From contig NZ_AP025739.1 of assembly GCF_003574315.2 (NCBI RefSeq), positions 5,146,001 through 5,210,000 of the forward strand: 64,000 bases of DNA, written 5' to 3'. Both the position numbers and the translations under genes were made by a program. Under the pieces are notes generated by a model. The model saw nothing but the letters and a program-made list of their open reading frames with translations. It was not told the origin of the DNA and did not search any database. Numbering within the stretch: the stretch's first letter is position 1; each line of letters opens with the position of its first letter. The stretch comes from Capsulimonas corticalis. GTDB lineage: Bacteria; Armatimonadota; Armatimonadia; Armatimonadales; Capsulimonadaceae. Shown piece after piece: positions 50,749 through 58,801 of this stretch.

Positions 50749-51555
50749 ATGAGTACAATCGCCCCTCGCTCCGCACAAAAAGGTTTTACCTTGATCGAAC
50801 TTCTCGTTGTCATCGCTATTATTGCGATACTTGCCTCCATTCTTTTTCCAGTTTTCGCGAAAGTCCGGGAAAAGGCGCGCCAGACCAGCTGCGCGTCCAA
50901 TCTTAAGCAGATCGGACTAGGTATTATGCAGTACACCCAGGACAACGATGAAGTCAATCCCTATGCCTACGGGAATGATACACATCCAGATAGCTCATGG
51001 TGCGCGCAGATTATGCCCTATGTCAAAAGCGTCGGTGTATTTTCCTGTCCTGACGATACCTACAGCCGGGGCGCAGAGGATCGGGACGCGAACGCCAATC
51101 TGATTACCGGGCAGGCGCCGCAAACTACATCCTACAGCATCACGCTTGCCCCCGGTAACAATAATGGCGATTGGTTCGGAGACTGGAGCTTTTCAAGAAC
51201 AAAGCTTGCGGGCATTACGTCGCCCGCAACCACGATTGCACTTTCGGAACGCTGGAATGCCTATCACTTTATCAAAGTCGGATGGGCGCAGGATAACTGG
51301 TGCGATGATGGTGAATACTTGCACGGACAAAACGGTGGTCCGGCGGGAGCGACTGGACACAGCGGCGGCTCGAATTATGCGTTCTGCGACGGACATGTGA
51401 AGTGGATGCGCTACGAACAGACCATCCAGCAGCAGGGCAGCGAGAAGCTTGCCACCGATCCGAGCTACGCCAGCTGGCTCAATAAGTGCCCTCAGTCAAC
51501 AACGAACTCCGCGCCCGCGCCGTACTTCGGTATGTGGACGACGAAACAAGACTAG
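50749..51555 (+). CDS. DUF1559-type prepilin (module A)
   Basis: 268 residues from the ATG at 50749 with AAGGAG 8 bp upstream. Leader [30 protein letters not shown] with the PilD site and Glu +5, then [22 protein letters not shown] (in parts), the DUF1559 hallmark, and near the C-terminus [13 protein letters not shown]. These secreted, pilin-like proteins are abundant in Planctomycetota and Armatimonadota and their function is not known. First gene of a unit with a small membrane protein and a GH30 galactanase, under two LacI-type operators. Confidence 0.9.
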   Translation: MSTIAPRSAQKGFTLIELLVVIAIIAILASILFPVFAKVREKARQTSCASNLKQIGLGIMQYTQDNDEVNPYAYGNDTHPDSSWCAQIMPYVKSVGVFSCPDDTYSRGAEDRDANANLITGQAPQTTSYSITLAPGNNNGDWFGDWSFSRTKLAGITSPATTIALSERWNAYHFIKVGWAQDNWCDDGEYLHGQNGGPAGATGHSGGSNYAFCDGHVKWMRYEQTIQQQGSEKLATDPSYASWLNKCPQSTTNSAPAPYFGMWTTKQD

Positions 51556-51581
51556 CGTAAACGCGAAAGAAAGGCGCCGCA

Positions 51582-51797
51582 ATGAAAAAAGAGATCAGCC
51601 CGCTGGTGGTGATTGGCGCGATCGTCGTGATTATCGGCTTTGTCGGGTATTTTGGCTGGCGGGCGGTAAGCCCGGCGCAGCCGCCCGCCGGCAGCTACAC
51701 GCCCGGCGTGCCGCCCTGGCTTGACAAAAGCTCGGCGAATTACGGTAAACCGACCGGCGCTCCTGTCCCGCCCGGGACAAGCTCGCCTCGAGGTTAA
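51582..51797 (+). CDS. Small membrane-anchored protein
   Basis: 71 residues, GAAAGG 8 bp before the ATG. One N-terminal membrane helix (PLVVIGAIVVIIGFVGYFG) followed by a 45-residue Pro/Gly-rich tail (SPAQPPAGSYTPGVPPWLD). It lies 26 bp after the prepilin stop and before a terminator, so it belongs to the same transcript. Its size and position suggest a partner of the prepilin, for example an anchor or assembly helper; no family known to me. Confidence 0.7.
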   Translation: MKKEISPLVVIGAIVVIIGFVGYFGWRAVSPAQPPAGSYTPGVPPWLDKSSANYGKPTGAPVPPGTSSPRG

Positions 51798-51820
51798 CAG
51801 CTCAGAACAAATGAGAATGT

Positions 51821-51850
51821 CCGGCGATGCAAATCGCCGGCTTCTTTATT
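51821..51850 (+). terminator. Terminator between the small membrane protein and GH30
   Basis: CCGGCGAT and ATCGCCGG with loop GCAA, followed by CTTCTTTATT. It would give less GH30 than prepilin transcript. Confidence 0.75.
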
Positions 51851-51866
51851 ATGTATGGAGGCAAAG

Positions 51867-53357
51867 ATGCTTCGATCCGCAGGCGCATTACGATTGGGGG
51901 CGGCCGTGCTGCTGGCGAGTGTGTGGGCTCCGATGGCCGCGCGCGCCGATTATACGACGACGGTCAATCCCGCCACAAGCTGGGGAACGTGGAGGGGCTG
52001 GGGGAGTTCTCTCGCCTGGTGGGCGAACCAATTTGGGACCCGCGACGATATGGCGAACGTGCTGTATACCACGAATACCGTGGCGTTCACCAGCAACCAG
52101 GGTACGCAGTCGCTTCCGGGGCTCGGATTCAATGTCGTACGCTACAATGTCGGCGGCACGGGGACGCAGCCGATCAATGTGGGCGGGAGCGTGGCGACGC
52201 CCAATAATCCGTCGACGCTGCCGGCGTTCAAAATGATTCCCACCTACTGGCTGGATTGGGCCAGCTCCAGCCCAACTTCGTCCAGCTGGAACTGGACCGT
52301 CGATTCCAATCAGCGGAACATGATGTGGAAGGCCCGCGATCGCGGCGTGAATGTCTTTGAGCTGTTCTCCAACTCCCCGCCCTGGTGGATGTGCATCAAC
52401 TCCAGCACGACGGGCAGTAATAGCGGCAGCGGCGACAATCTCCAATCCTGGAATTATCAGTCGTTCGCGGTCTATATGGCGACGGTCGCAAAGTACTCCC
52501 ACGACAACTGGGGCGTGACCTTTACCTCCGTCGAGCCGTTCAATGAATCCAGTTCGAGCTGGTGGAAGTATCCTGGCAACCAGGAGGGCTGCCACTTCGA
52601 TATGTCCACGCAGAACGCCGTGATCGGTTATCTGCGCACGGAGATGAACAATCGCGGTCTTAACGCCACGCCGATCTCGGCGTCCGACGAGAACACCGTC
52701 GATGGCGAGATCTCATCCTGGAATGCGCTCACAACGGCGTCAAAATCCAGCGTCGGCCAGATCAACACGCACGGCTATCAGGGCGGCGGCGGAAACCGGT
52801 CCGGTCTGTACAGCACGGCCAAGACCGCCGGCAAGGAACTGTGGAACTCGGAGTACGGCGAGGGCGACGCCACCGGCATGTCGCTGGCGAGCAATCTCAA
52901 CCTGGACATGCGCTGGCTGCACCCACGTGTCTGGTGCTACTGGCAGCCGTTCGACAGCGGCGGCTGGGGCCTGATCCAGTCCAACCCCGGCGATAACTGG
53001 GTCGGCTTCGCCAATCCGAAGTATTACGTGCTAGCGCAGTACACTCGCCATATCCGTCCCGGCATGACCCTGATTGACGGCGGCGAGGGCAACACCGTGG
53101 CGGCGTACGACGCCGCCAATCACCGATTGGTGCTGGTGACCACGAACTATGGGACGGCGCAGTGGATCAACTATGACCTGTCGAAATACAGTACGGTGAA
53201 TGGAAACGCCGGAGGCGGAGTCGACCGCTGGGCAACCCAGACCAGCGGCGGCGATATGTACGCTTATCACGCCGACACCACGCTGAGCGGCAAGAAATTC
53301 TGGTCCTGGTTTCCTACCAATACCGTCCAGACGTTTGTCGTGAACAATATTTACTGA
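51867..53357 (+). CDS. Secreted GH30 endo-beta-1,6-galactanase-like enzyme
   Basis: 496 residues from the ATG at 51867 (GGAGG 5 bp upstream). Signal peptide MLRSAGALRLGAAVLLASVW with cleavage near ARADY. The catalytic barrel begins TSWGTWRGWGSSLAWWANQF and continues with GLGFNVVRYNVGG, FELFSNSPPWWMC, the acid/base Glu in SVEPFNESSSSWW and the nucleophile Glu in LWNSEYGEGD. This closely follows the fungal and bacterial GH30 subfamily 5 endo-1,6-galactanases that cut arabinogalactan side chains. Downstream on the other strand is an aldose 1-epimerase, which fits galactose use. Extracellular. Confidence 0.88.
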   Translation: MLRSAGALRLGAAVLLASVWAPMAARADYTTTVNPATSWGTWRGWGSSLAWWANQFGTRDDMANVLYTTNTVAFTSNQGTQSLPGLGFNVVRYNVGGTGTQPINVGGSVATPNNPSTLPAFKMIPTYWLDWASSSPTSSSWNWTVDSNQRNMMWKARDRGVNVFELFSNSPPWWMCINSSTTGSNSGSGDNLQSWNYQSFAVYMATVAKYSHDNWGVTFTSVEPFNESSSSWWKYPGNQEGCHFDMSTQNAVIGYLRTEMNNRGLNATPISASDENTVDGEISSWNALTTASKSSVGQINTHGYQGGGGNRSGLYSTAKTAGKELWNSEYGEGDATGMSLASNLNLDMRWLHPRVWCYWQPFDSGGWGLIQSNPGDNWVGFANPKYYVLAQYTRHIRPGMTLIDGGEGNTVAAYDAANHRLVLVTTNYGTAQWINYDLSKYSTVNGNAGGGVDRWATQTSGGDMYAYHADTTLSGKKFWSWFPTNTVQTFVVNNIY

Positions 53358-53370
53358 GAAGACTTACCCG

Positions 53371-53412
53371 TAAAAAACGGCCCTCCGAGAATTCTCGGAG
53401 GGCCGTTTTTTA
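53371..53412. terminator. Bidirectional terminator between GH30 and aldose epimerase
   Basis: Arms AAAAACGGCCCTCCGAGAA and the exact complement; A run on the left and T run on the right make it work on both strands. Confidence 0.92.
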
Positions 53413-53424
53413 GTGCGCCGTAAA

Positions 53425-54564
53425 TTACCGCGTGGAGAACTTGAAGATCGTCGTATACCGATAGACCTGACCGGGCTTCAGCTTGGTGGTCGGGTACTTC
53501 GGCTGGTTCGGGGAGTCGGGATAGTGCTGGGTTTCCAGAGCGAAGCCGTAGTGCTTCTTGTAAACTTTGCCGCCCTTGCCGCTGAACGTACCGTCCAGGA
53601 AGTTGCCGGTGTAGAGCTGGATGCCGGGCTGGTCGGTGAATACGGATAGGACACGGCCGGATTGGGGCGAATAAGCGCGCGCCGCCAGGATCATCTGGTG
53701 GCCGGGCTGGTTCAGCACGAAGTTATGGTCGTATCCGGCGCCGTTCTTGAGCTGCTGGTTGTCCTTGTCGATCCGCGCGCCGATTGGTGTCGCCTTGCGG
53801 AAATCGAACGGGGTGCCGGCGACGCGAGCGAGCGGTCCGAGCGGGATAGAGGTCTTGTCGATCGGCGTATAGCGATCGGCGTTCAGCATCATGGTTTGGC
53901 CCAGAATGTCGCCATTGCCCGCGCCGTTCAGGTTCCAGTAGGAATGGTTCGTCAGGTTGACGATCGTGTCCTTGCTGGTGGTCGCCGTGTAATCGATCTT
54001 CAGCGCGTTATCGTCGGACAGCGTGTAAACGGCCTTCACCGTCAGCGCGCCGGGAAAGTTCTCATCTCCGTCCGGGCTAACTAGCGTGAGCGCGAGGCCG
54101 ACGCCGCCGGCGCGGTGCAGCGGCTTCGCGGTCCAGATCTTCTTGTCGAATCCGATTTTGCCGCCGTGCAGGTGATTGACGCCATTGTTCACCGCGAGCT
54201 GGTACGTTTTGCCGTCGAGCGTGAAGCGGCCCTTGGCGATCCGGTTCGCATACCGGCCGACAAGAGCGCCGAAGTACGGGCCAGGGTTCTTGACATATCC
54301 CGACACGCTGTCGAAGCCCAGGGCGATATCGCCGAAATTGCCGCGACGGTCCGGCGTCTTGACGGAGGTCAGAATGCCGCCATAGTTGGTGATTGTGACT
54401 TGCACGCCGTTCTTATTCGTGAGCGTGTAAAGGCTGACGGCCTTCCCGCCGGGAGCGGTTCCGAAGGACTTCTGGGTGATGGTGTCACGCGAGGCGGCGC
54501 ACGCTCCGCCGGCCAATGCGGCGACGAGGGCGAGGCTGTAGAACGATTGTGCGACTGTCTTCAT
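53425..54564 (-). CDS. galM: Exported aldose 1-epimerase (galactose mutarotase)
   Basis: 379 residues. Signal peptide MKTVAQSFYSLALVAALAGG with cleavage near ACAAS. The galactose-mutarotase fold is clear: VQVTITNYGGILTSVKTPDR, YFGALVGRYANRIAKGRF, VNHLHGG (His), VNLTNHSYWNLNG (catalytic His), and the C-terminal catalytic Glu in YGFALETQHYPDSPNQP. It interconverts alpha and beta anomers of galactose/glucose, here outside the cytoplasm. It faces GH30, and TGCTCAA (half of the LacI operator) lies at its start on the minus strand, so shared control is possible. Confidence 0.92.
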   Translation of the reverse strand: MKTVAQSFYSLALVAALAGGACAASRDTITQKSFGTAPGGKAVSLYTLTNKNGVQVTITNYGGILTSVKTPDRRGNFGDIALGFDSVSGYVKNPGPYFGALVGRYANRIAKGRFTLDGKTYQLAVNNGVNHLHGGKIGFDKKIWTAKPLHRAGGVGLALTLVSPDGDENFPGALTVKAVYTLSDDNALKIDYTATTSKDTIVNLTNHSYWNLNGAGNGDILGQTMMLNADRYTPIDKTSIPLGPLARVAGTPFDFRKATPIGARIDKDNQQLKNGAGYDHNFVLNQPGHQMILAARAYSPQSGRVLSVFTDQPGIQLYTGNFLDGTFSGKGGKVYKKHYGFALETQHYPDSPNQPKYPTTKLKPGQVYRYTTIFKFSTR

Positions 54565-54813
54565 GGTTGAGCAATGTTCTCCTGAATACGCGGCGGCGCG
54601 TTATGTCGCTCCAAACGCTTCACTGGTTTTGAGAATCGAAACCTGTGTATGACGATGGAAGCAATCCTTGCGATCTATTGTACACTCAAGAGAAGGTTTT
54701 GTCGATGGAAGAACCAGGCATTTTTACGAGGGCGGCGTCAATTATACGGACAAATGCCGGCGCGCCGGTGGGCGGCCGCGAACACGCCGGCATGGGAGAA
54801 GACGGGGAGGGGA

Positions 54814-55104
54814 TCAGGTTTCGCTGGTGTCGCCAAGATGAGAGCGCTTGAGGGCGGCGGCTTCCCGCAGATAAGTCGCCGCGCGGATGTGCGCGAGACC
54901 GGTGGCGTCGGCTTCCCGCGCGAGGTCCTCCAGGTAGGCGGCCGTGTGATGAGACAGATCGCCGCTGCGCGAAAGCTCAAGCAGCGCGACGGGATTGCAA
55001 TGCCGGTAAGCTTCCGCGGCTCCCAGCAGAAGATCACGGACGCGCCAGCCGACGTCTTCAGCGTCGCGGTCGACATGATCGAACGTCGTTTGTTCCTCAG
55101 CCAT
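54814..55104 (-). CDS. Small hypothetical helical protein
   Basis: 96 residues from the ATG at 55104 (AGGAA 7 bp upstream); an ATG at 55122 would add six residues. Entirely helical in appearance: WRVRDLLLGAAEAYRHCNPV, LLELSRSGDLSHHTAAYLED and ATGLAHIRAATYLREAAALKR. No membrane segment or known motif. It stands alone between galM and a secreted protein gene. Function unknown. Confidence 0.6.
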   Translation of the reverse strand: MAEEQTTFDHVDRDAEDVGWRVRDLLLGAAEAYRHCNPVALLELSRSGDLSHHTAAYLEDLAREADATGLAHIRAATYLREAAALKRSHLGDTSET

Positions 55105-55226
55105 AAGTTGTTCCTGGTTCATTCTTGGTTCGTGTGCGTTCTTGGGAGAATCGCTTCTCTCCTCATTTCATTGTGGCATATTTGAGCCCTGACTTTAGAT
55201 GTTAATTTCTGAAATTTGTCCCACAA

Positions 55227-55276
55227 GAAAAATGAAATCGCGCCCGACGGGCGTCTAACCCATCGGACGCGATTTC
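55227..55276 (-). terminator. Terminator of the STN-like protein gene
   Basis: GAAATCGCG and CGCGATTTC with inner CCGA/TCGG; on the minus strand ATTTTTCTTG follows. Confidence 0.85.
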
Positions 55277-55299
55277 GTCGATCTTTTATCTCGAGCGGG

Positions 55300-56235
55300 T
55301 TATCGACCGTTCGATGTCGCTCCATAGTAAGCGGCTGCATTATTGGGATAGTTTGACGCGCCAAGCACGATCAATCCGCTGCCGTTGTTATAGGCGCTGG
55401 GATATGAGTAAGGATAGGGCGCGTTTGGATAGTTCGCGTTGCCGCCCTGGGCTCCCGTCGCATTCGCTGCGTTAGCGGCCGCGCCGTTTGCCCCCGTTTG
55501 GGCGGAGGCTTGCTTTTGTGCGGCGAGCATCGCTTGCTGCTCCTGTTCGGCTTTCTTGCGGGCGTCCTCGGCTTCGCGGGCGAGCATCGCGTCCCGCGCC
55601 GGATTATCGTAGAAGATCTTCGACATCTGGAGAATGGGCGAACCGGAGGCGGTATGGCCGACGATCCGCTGATCGGCCGCGAGCTGTGACCCACGTGGCG
55701 TCAGCACATACATGGTTTTCCAGGACGTATGCGTTTGCGCCGCGATCTCGTTCATCGCCTGGGCGATGGTCAGACCGGGCGCGGAAAGCGTGACGGAGCC
55801 TTGGATATCCCCGGCGACCTGCGCCACGGCGTCATCGGCGTCCGCGATCCGCGCAATGGCGTCGCCGGCGCTCAGCGATGTCTTGGAGAAGGGGACGCGC
55901 GCCGTGGAATCGATCAGCGCATGCTGGGGCGCGTCGCCTTCGCTTTTTGTCACGACGTAGATTTTGGTGAAGGTCGCTCCCAGCGCGTTCGCGAGGGTAT
56001 TGACGGCGTCCAGGCGAGCGCCGGGACCATCGGCGTTGACGACGCTGAAAGTGACGAGCTGCCGGCGAATGCCGCTCAGCCGGATATCGACGCCATACTG
56101 GGCGCCGACCTCGCGTGCGGCGACCGCTCCGCGTTCGGAATTGATATTGAGCGAACTCGCCGCAAACGCCGTCGATCCGAGACCGATGGACATCGCCGTA
56201 AACAATAGACAAGAAATCGATTGGCGCTTTTTCAT
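55300..56235 (-). CDS. Exported protein with secretin N-terminal (STN)-like repeats
   Basis: 311 residues. Signal peptide MKKRQSISCLLFTAMSIGLG with cleavage near AFAAS. Two short beta-alpha-beta units follow: VAAREVGAQYGVDIRLSGI with VTFSVVNADG, and GDAIARIADADDAVAQVAGD with QGSVTLSAPGLTIAQAMNEI and HTSWKTMYVLTP. This is the pattern of STN/FecR-like domains of secretins and TonB receptors, which hints at a pilus or secretion link. The C-terminal third is a charged helix and an Asn/Ala/Tyr-rich low-complexity tail. No secretin barrel. Function unknown. Confidence 0.6.
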   Translation of the reverse strand: MKKRQSISCLLFTAMSIGLGSTAFAASSLNINSERGAVAAREVGAQYGVDIRLSGIRRQLVTFSVVNADGPGARLDAVNTLANALGATFTKIYVVTKSEGDAPQHALIDSTARVPFSKTSLSAGDAIARIADADDAVAQVAGDIQGSVTLSAPGLTIAQAMNEIAAQTHTSWKTMYVLTPRGSQLAADQRIVGHTASGSPILQMSKIFYDNPARDAMLAREAEDARKKAEQEQQAMLAAQKQASAQTGANGAAANAANATGAQGGNANYPNAPYPYSYPSAYNNGSGLIVLGASNYPNNAAAYYGATSNGR

Positions 56236-56357
56236 GGCTCCCGCCTTTCACTGCAAAAGTGTGTCATGGTGCGGACGCCGAACTTTGGTTCATTCGGCGT
56301 CTCTTGTGAATACACTTTACAGCGGCAACGTGAAGCTGGGATGAAGCCGATCGCCGT

Positions 56358-57608
56358 CTATTGATAGTGCGCGAGAAGCTTCCGGGCCTGCGCCGTCCGA
56401 CCGGAGGCCATTAGCGGGAAGAAGGCGGCCAATTTCTGGTATGCCGCCGGCTGCTTCTGATAGCGCTTGCGCAGCAGGTACCATTGCACGGGCAGCCGCA
56501 GATCCTGCGCCGAGTAGGACGCCGCCGACGGGGCGTACTTTCGGCGCAGCCGCTGCGTCGTTTCCAAATCGCGATAACCGAACTCGACCGACGGCTCGAT
56601 CTGAGTGCCCTCGCCCCAGTCGTTCCAGGTAATGAGCTGCACCATGGGCGCGGCGCTTTTGAGCGCGCGCTCCAGGGTGTCGGCATAGGAAGCGCCGCCA
56701 CGATCGTCGATATGTCCCCAGGACGGGCCGACGCCGGCTTCGTGATAGATATCGTCAAATCGGGGATAAGCGGCGGGGATAAACGCCGGCCAGGCGCCCG
56801 CGCGCTGGTAGAAGCTGTCCATCTCCCGCTTTGCCCCGGCGGTTCCGCCGCCGGGCGCGGGCCAGTCAAAGCCGCCCTGGGACGCGGTCGGCATTCTCCG
56901 GTCGTTCTCGGTGATGTAGAGCGGCTGGGCCGGAAGCGCCGAGAAGATCTGACGCCACTGCGCGTCGTGATAGTAGGGATCTCCGAAGGACAGCAAGACG
57001 GGTCGGCCATTTTGCTTGACATACGCCGGTGAGGAAAAATACGCGCTCTGCATCCATCGCATCAGATCCTGTCCGTGCGCGACGACGTCTTCCGCTCGCA
57101 GCTTGCCGCCCTTGATCTCGTTCGGTACGGTTTGCGTTTCGTAACAGATCGCATAGCGCAGGCCCGCGCGCCGCGCGACGGCGGCGAACTGCTCGGTATT
57201 GCGGTTGGTCGCCGCGTAATCGTAGTAATCGTCGCGCCCATACCAGTCGACGATAACCCCGTCGATCCCCGCCGCTTTCATCAAGAGCGCCTGGCATTGC
57301 AAAAGATCGGGATCGCTGGAATCGTAGAGACCGACGAGCGGGCGATACTTCGACGCCGCCTCCGGACGCCCTCCGGTCACGCGCTGCGGGTCGAAGTGGT
57401 TCATGGTCCAGTGCCACCCCCACGAGCCGCTGAAATCCTTGCTCTGATACCAGGGCATGTAGTGCGCCAGCAGGAGCCGGCCGCTTTTTGCCGGCGTCCG
57501 CCCCGGTTTTGGCGCCGCATGCGCGCCAACCGCCTCCAAGCTCAGCCAGAGCGCGGCGGCTGCGAGAATCGCGAACGCGCTGTTTCTTTTGATAAGTCCC
57601 GCCGTCAT
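56358..57608 (-). CDS. Secreted GH99/GH71-like (WbsX-type) glycosidase
   Basis: 416 residues from the ATG at 57608; a TTG at 57641 would lengthen the signal peptide. Signal MTAGLIKRNSAFAILAAAAL with cleavage near AHAAP. Family signs: LLAHYMPWYQSKDFSGSWGW, GIDGVIVDWYGRDDYYDY, AICYETQT, PVLLSFGDPYY, and ITWNDWGEGTQIEPS, as in GH99-like and GH71 enzymes that hydrolyse alpha-mannan or alpha-1,3-glucan. Downstream of a prepilin gene on the same strand with a hairpin between; under the divergent GntR-type regulator by position. Substrate is inferred from family only. Confidence 0.8.
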   Translation of the reverse strand: MTAGLIKRNSAFAILAAAALWLSLEAVGAHAAPKPGRTPAKSGRLLLAHYMPWYQSKDFSGSWGWHWTMNHFDPQRVTGGRPEAASKYRPLVGLYDSSDPDLLQCQALLMKAAGIDGVIVDWYGRDDYYDYAATNRNTEQFAAVARRAGLRYAICYETQTVPNEIKGGKLRAEDVVAHGQDLMRWMQSAYFSSPAYVKQNGRPVLLSFGDPYYHDAQWRQIFSALPAQPLYITENDRRMPTASQGGFDWPAPGGGTAGAKREMDSFYQRAGAWPAFIPAAYPRFDDIYHEAGVGPSWGHIDDRGGASYADTLERALKSAAPMVQLITWNDWGEGTQIEPSVEFGYRDLETTQRLRRKYAPSAASYSAQDLRLPVQWYLLRKRYQKQPAAYQKLAAFFPLMASGRTAQARKLLAHYQ

Positions 57609-57639
57609 GGCCAATGGATTCCATTTCTGAATATGCGCC

Positions 57640-57674
57640 AAACAGCCGCGCCTTCCGAGAAAGCGCGGCTGTTT
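57640..57674 (-). terminator. Hairpin between prepilin B and the GH99-like gene
   Basis: AAACAGCCGCGC and GCGCGGCTGTTT form a 12-bp stem; only TTT follows on the minus strand, so it is probably a partial terminator or an mRNA stabiliser, as between the prepilin and GH30 of module A. Confidence 0.65.
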
Positions 57675-57704
57675 GCAAGTGCTCGCTGCGTGTGTGGGAT
57701 CTGT

Positions 57705-58499
57705 TTAGTTGGGAGTACCGAATTGGTAGGCGCCCTTGACGTAAATGTTCTTATACCAGTTGATGGATCCTTTTCGCATGGCTTTGACATGGCCGTCGGA
57801 GAACAGGAAATTGCTCATATCCGTGTGCCGATAGCGGGGCATCATGGAGCAGCCGTTCCAGTTGCTCCAGCCCGGCGCCGCGCTCATGTTCGCGGAATAG
57901 TCGCAATCGTGATCCGACGTGACATCCAGATGCGGGCTATAGGCATAATCATTGGCGGCGGTTCCGCCGCCGTTTGTCCAGTTGCCCTCCCAGGTTTGGA
58001 ACTGGAGCCAGCTGGAATTGCCGTCATTCTGGCCTTTTTCCGCAACGATCACAGTGTCGGCCGGAGCATCGAGCACGGAGATGCCCTGTACGGTGGCCGT
58101 ACCGATGTAAGGCTGCCCGTCGCGGAAGAGATCGTAGTTGGCGCCGTAGGTCGCGGGCTGATCGGCCGCGGTCGATGGGCAATGCCAGATGCCGCCGGCG
58201 CCGCTGTAATGTCCGCTGCCGGTGTAAATCTGGCCATTCTTGATATAGGGGCTCACGGCGTCAAACCAGCGAACTTCCTGTCCGGCGCCGTCGTTGTAGT
58301 GCAGCATCGGGAACATCTCATCGTAATCCTGATTGTACTGCAATATTCCAAGGCCGATCTGTTTTTCATTGGAAGCGCAGGTGATTTGCCGAGCCTTTTC
58401 GCGCGCCTTGGCGAAGACTGGGAAAAGGATAGCGGCAAGGATTGCGATGATTGCGATCACAACGAGAAGTTCGATCAACGTAAAGCCTGTTCGTTTCAT
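57705..58499 (-). CDS. DUF1559-type prepilin (module B)
   Basis: 264 residues from the ATG at 58499 (AAAGG 10 bp upstream; an ATG six bases earlier is closer than ideal). Leader [21 protein letters not shown], then FPVFAKAREKARQITCASNE and near the C-terminus FLFSDGHVKAMRKG, the DUF1559 layout. It shares the N-terminal third with the module A prepilin, but the body differs. Promoter and operators at 58583-58640 lie 80 bp upstream and are shared with the divergent GntR-type regulator. Confidence 0.9.
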   Translation of the reverse strand: MKRTGFTLIELLVVIAIIAILAAILFPVFAKAREKARQITCASNEKQIGLGILQYNQDYDEMFPMLHYNDGAGQEVRWFDAVSPYIKNGQIYTGSGHYSGAGGIWHCPSTAADQPATYGANYDLFRDGQPYIGTATVQGISVLDAPADTVIVAEKGQNDGNSSWLQFQTWEGNWTNGGGTAANDYAYSPHLDVTSDHDCDYSANMSAAPGWSNWNGCSMMPRYRHTDMSNFLFSDGHVKAMRKGSINWYKNIYVKGAYQFGTPN

Positions 58500-58582
58500 G
58501 TGCATAAGACCTTTCCTACTCGAAGCTATTGGGTTGGATGTGAACTGCGTTTCTCTTTTTCGAGAGCGCCTTGCTCTGGATG

Positions 58583-58596
58583 GATACTACTGTATC
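58583..58596. promoter_or_regulatory. Operator of the GntR-type regulator, prepilin side
   Basis: Palindrome GATACTACTGTATC (GATAC, 4-bp spacer, GTATC) just downstream of the prepilin transcription start. The same site, GATACAGTTGTATT, follows the regulator's own start at 58761. Confidence 0.7.
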
Positions 58597-58611
58597 GATA
58601 TTGCTAATATC
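58597..58611. promoter_or_regulatory. Second palindrome at the prepilin promoter
   Basis: GATATTGCTAATATC, 6-bp arms around GCT, lies between the -10 box and the GATAC operator and covers the expected transcription start. Confidence 0.6.
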
Positions 58612-58640
58612 AATATACCATGGCTTGTTCTGCGTGTCAA
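58612..58640 (-). promoter_or_regulatory. Promoter of prepilin B
   Basis: Minus strand: TTGACA (58640-58635), 17-bp spacer, TATATT (58617-58612). Confidence 0.85.
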
Positions 58641-58722
58641 TAGTATATTTGCAATAAATTTATTCTTTACCGAAGCGCGGATTCCGATCGTGATGGGAAT
58701 TGCGAATATCCCGGCGATTTCG

Positions 58723-58751
58723 TTGACAATCGGCAATACACGTGTTATACT
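58723..58751 (+). promoter_or_regulatory. Promoter of the GntR-type regulator
   Basis: TTGACA, 17-bp spacer, TATACT; start expected near 58758. Confidence 0.85.
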
Positions 58752-58760
58752 CAACTTATA

Positions 58761-58774
58761 GATACAGTTGTATT
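58761..58774. promoter_or_regulatory. Operator of the GntR-type regulator, own promoter
   Basis: GATACAGTTGTATT directly after the expected transcription start. It matches the site at 58583-58596 in arms and spacer. Confidence 0.7.
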
Positions 58775-58801
58775 GCTTATGAAAATTGGCGAATAAATAT
58801 T

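Noticed and set aside
54649-55185. + strand frame of 178 codons opposite the small helical protein
   Set aside because: Starts without a ribosome-binding site, is Arg/Gly-rich in the antisense part, and the minus-strand frame has a better start and composition.
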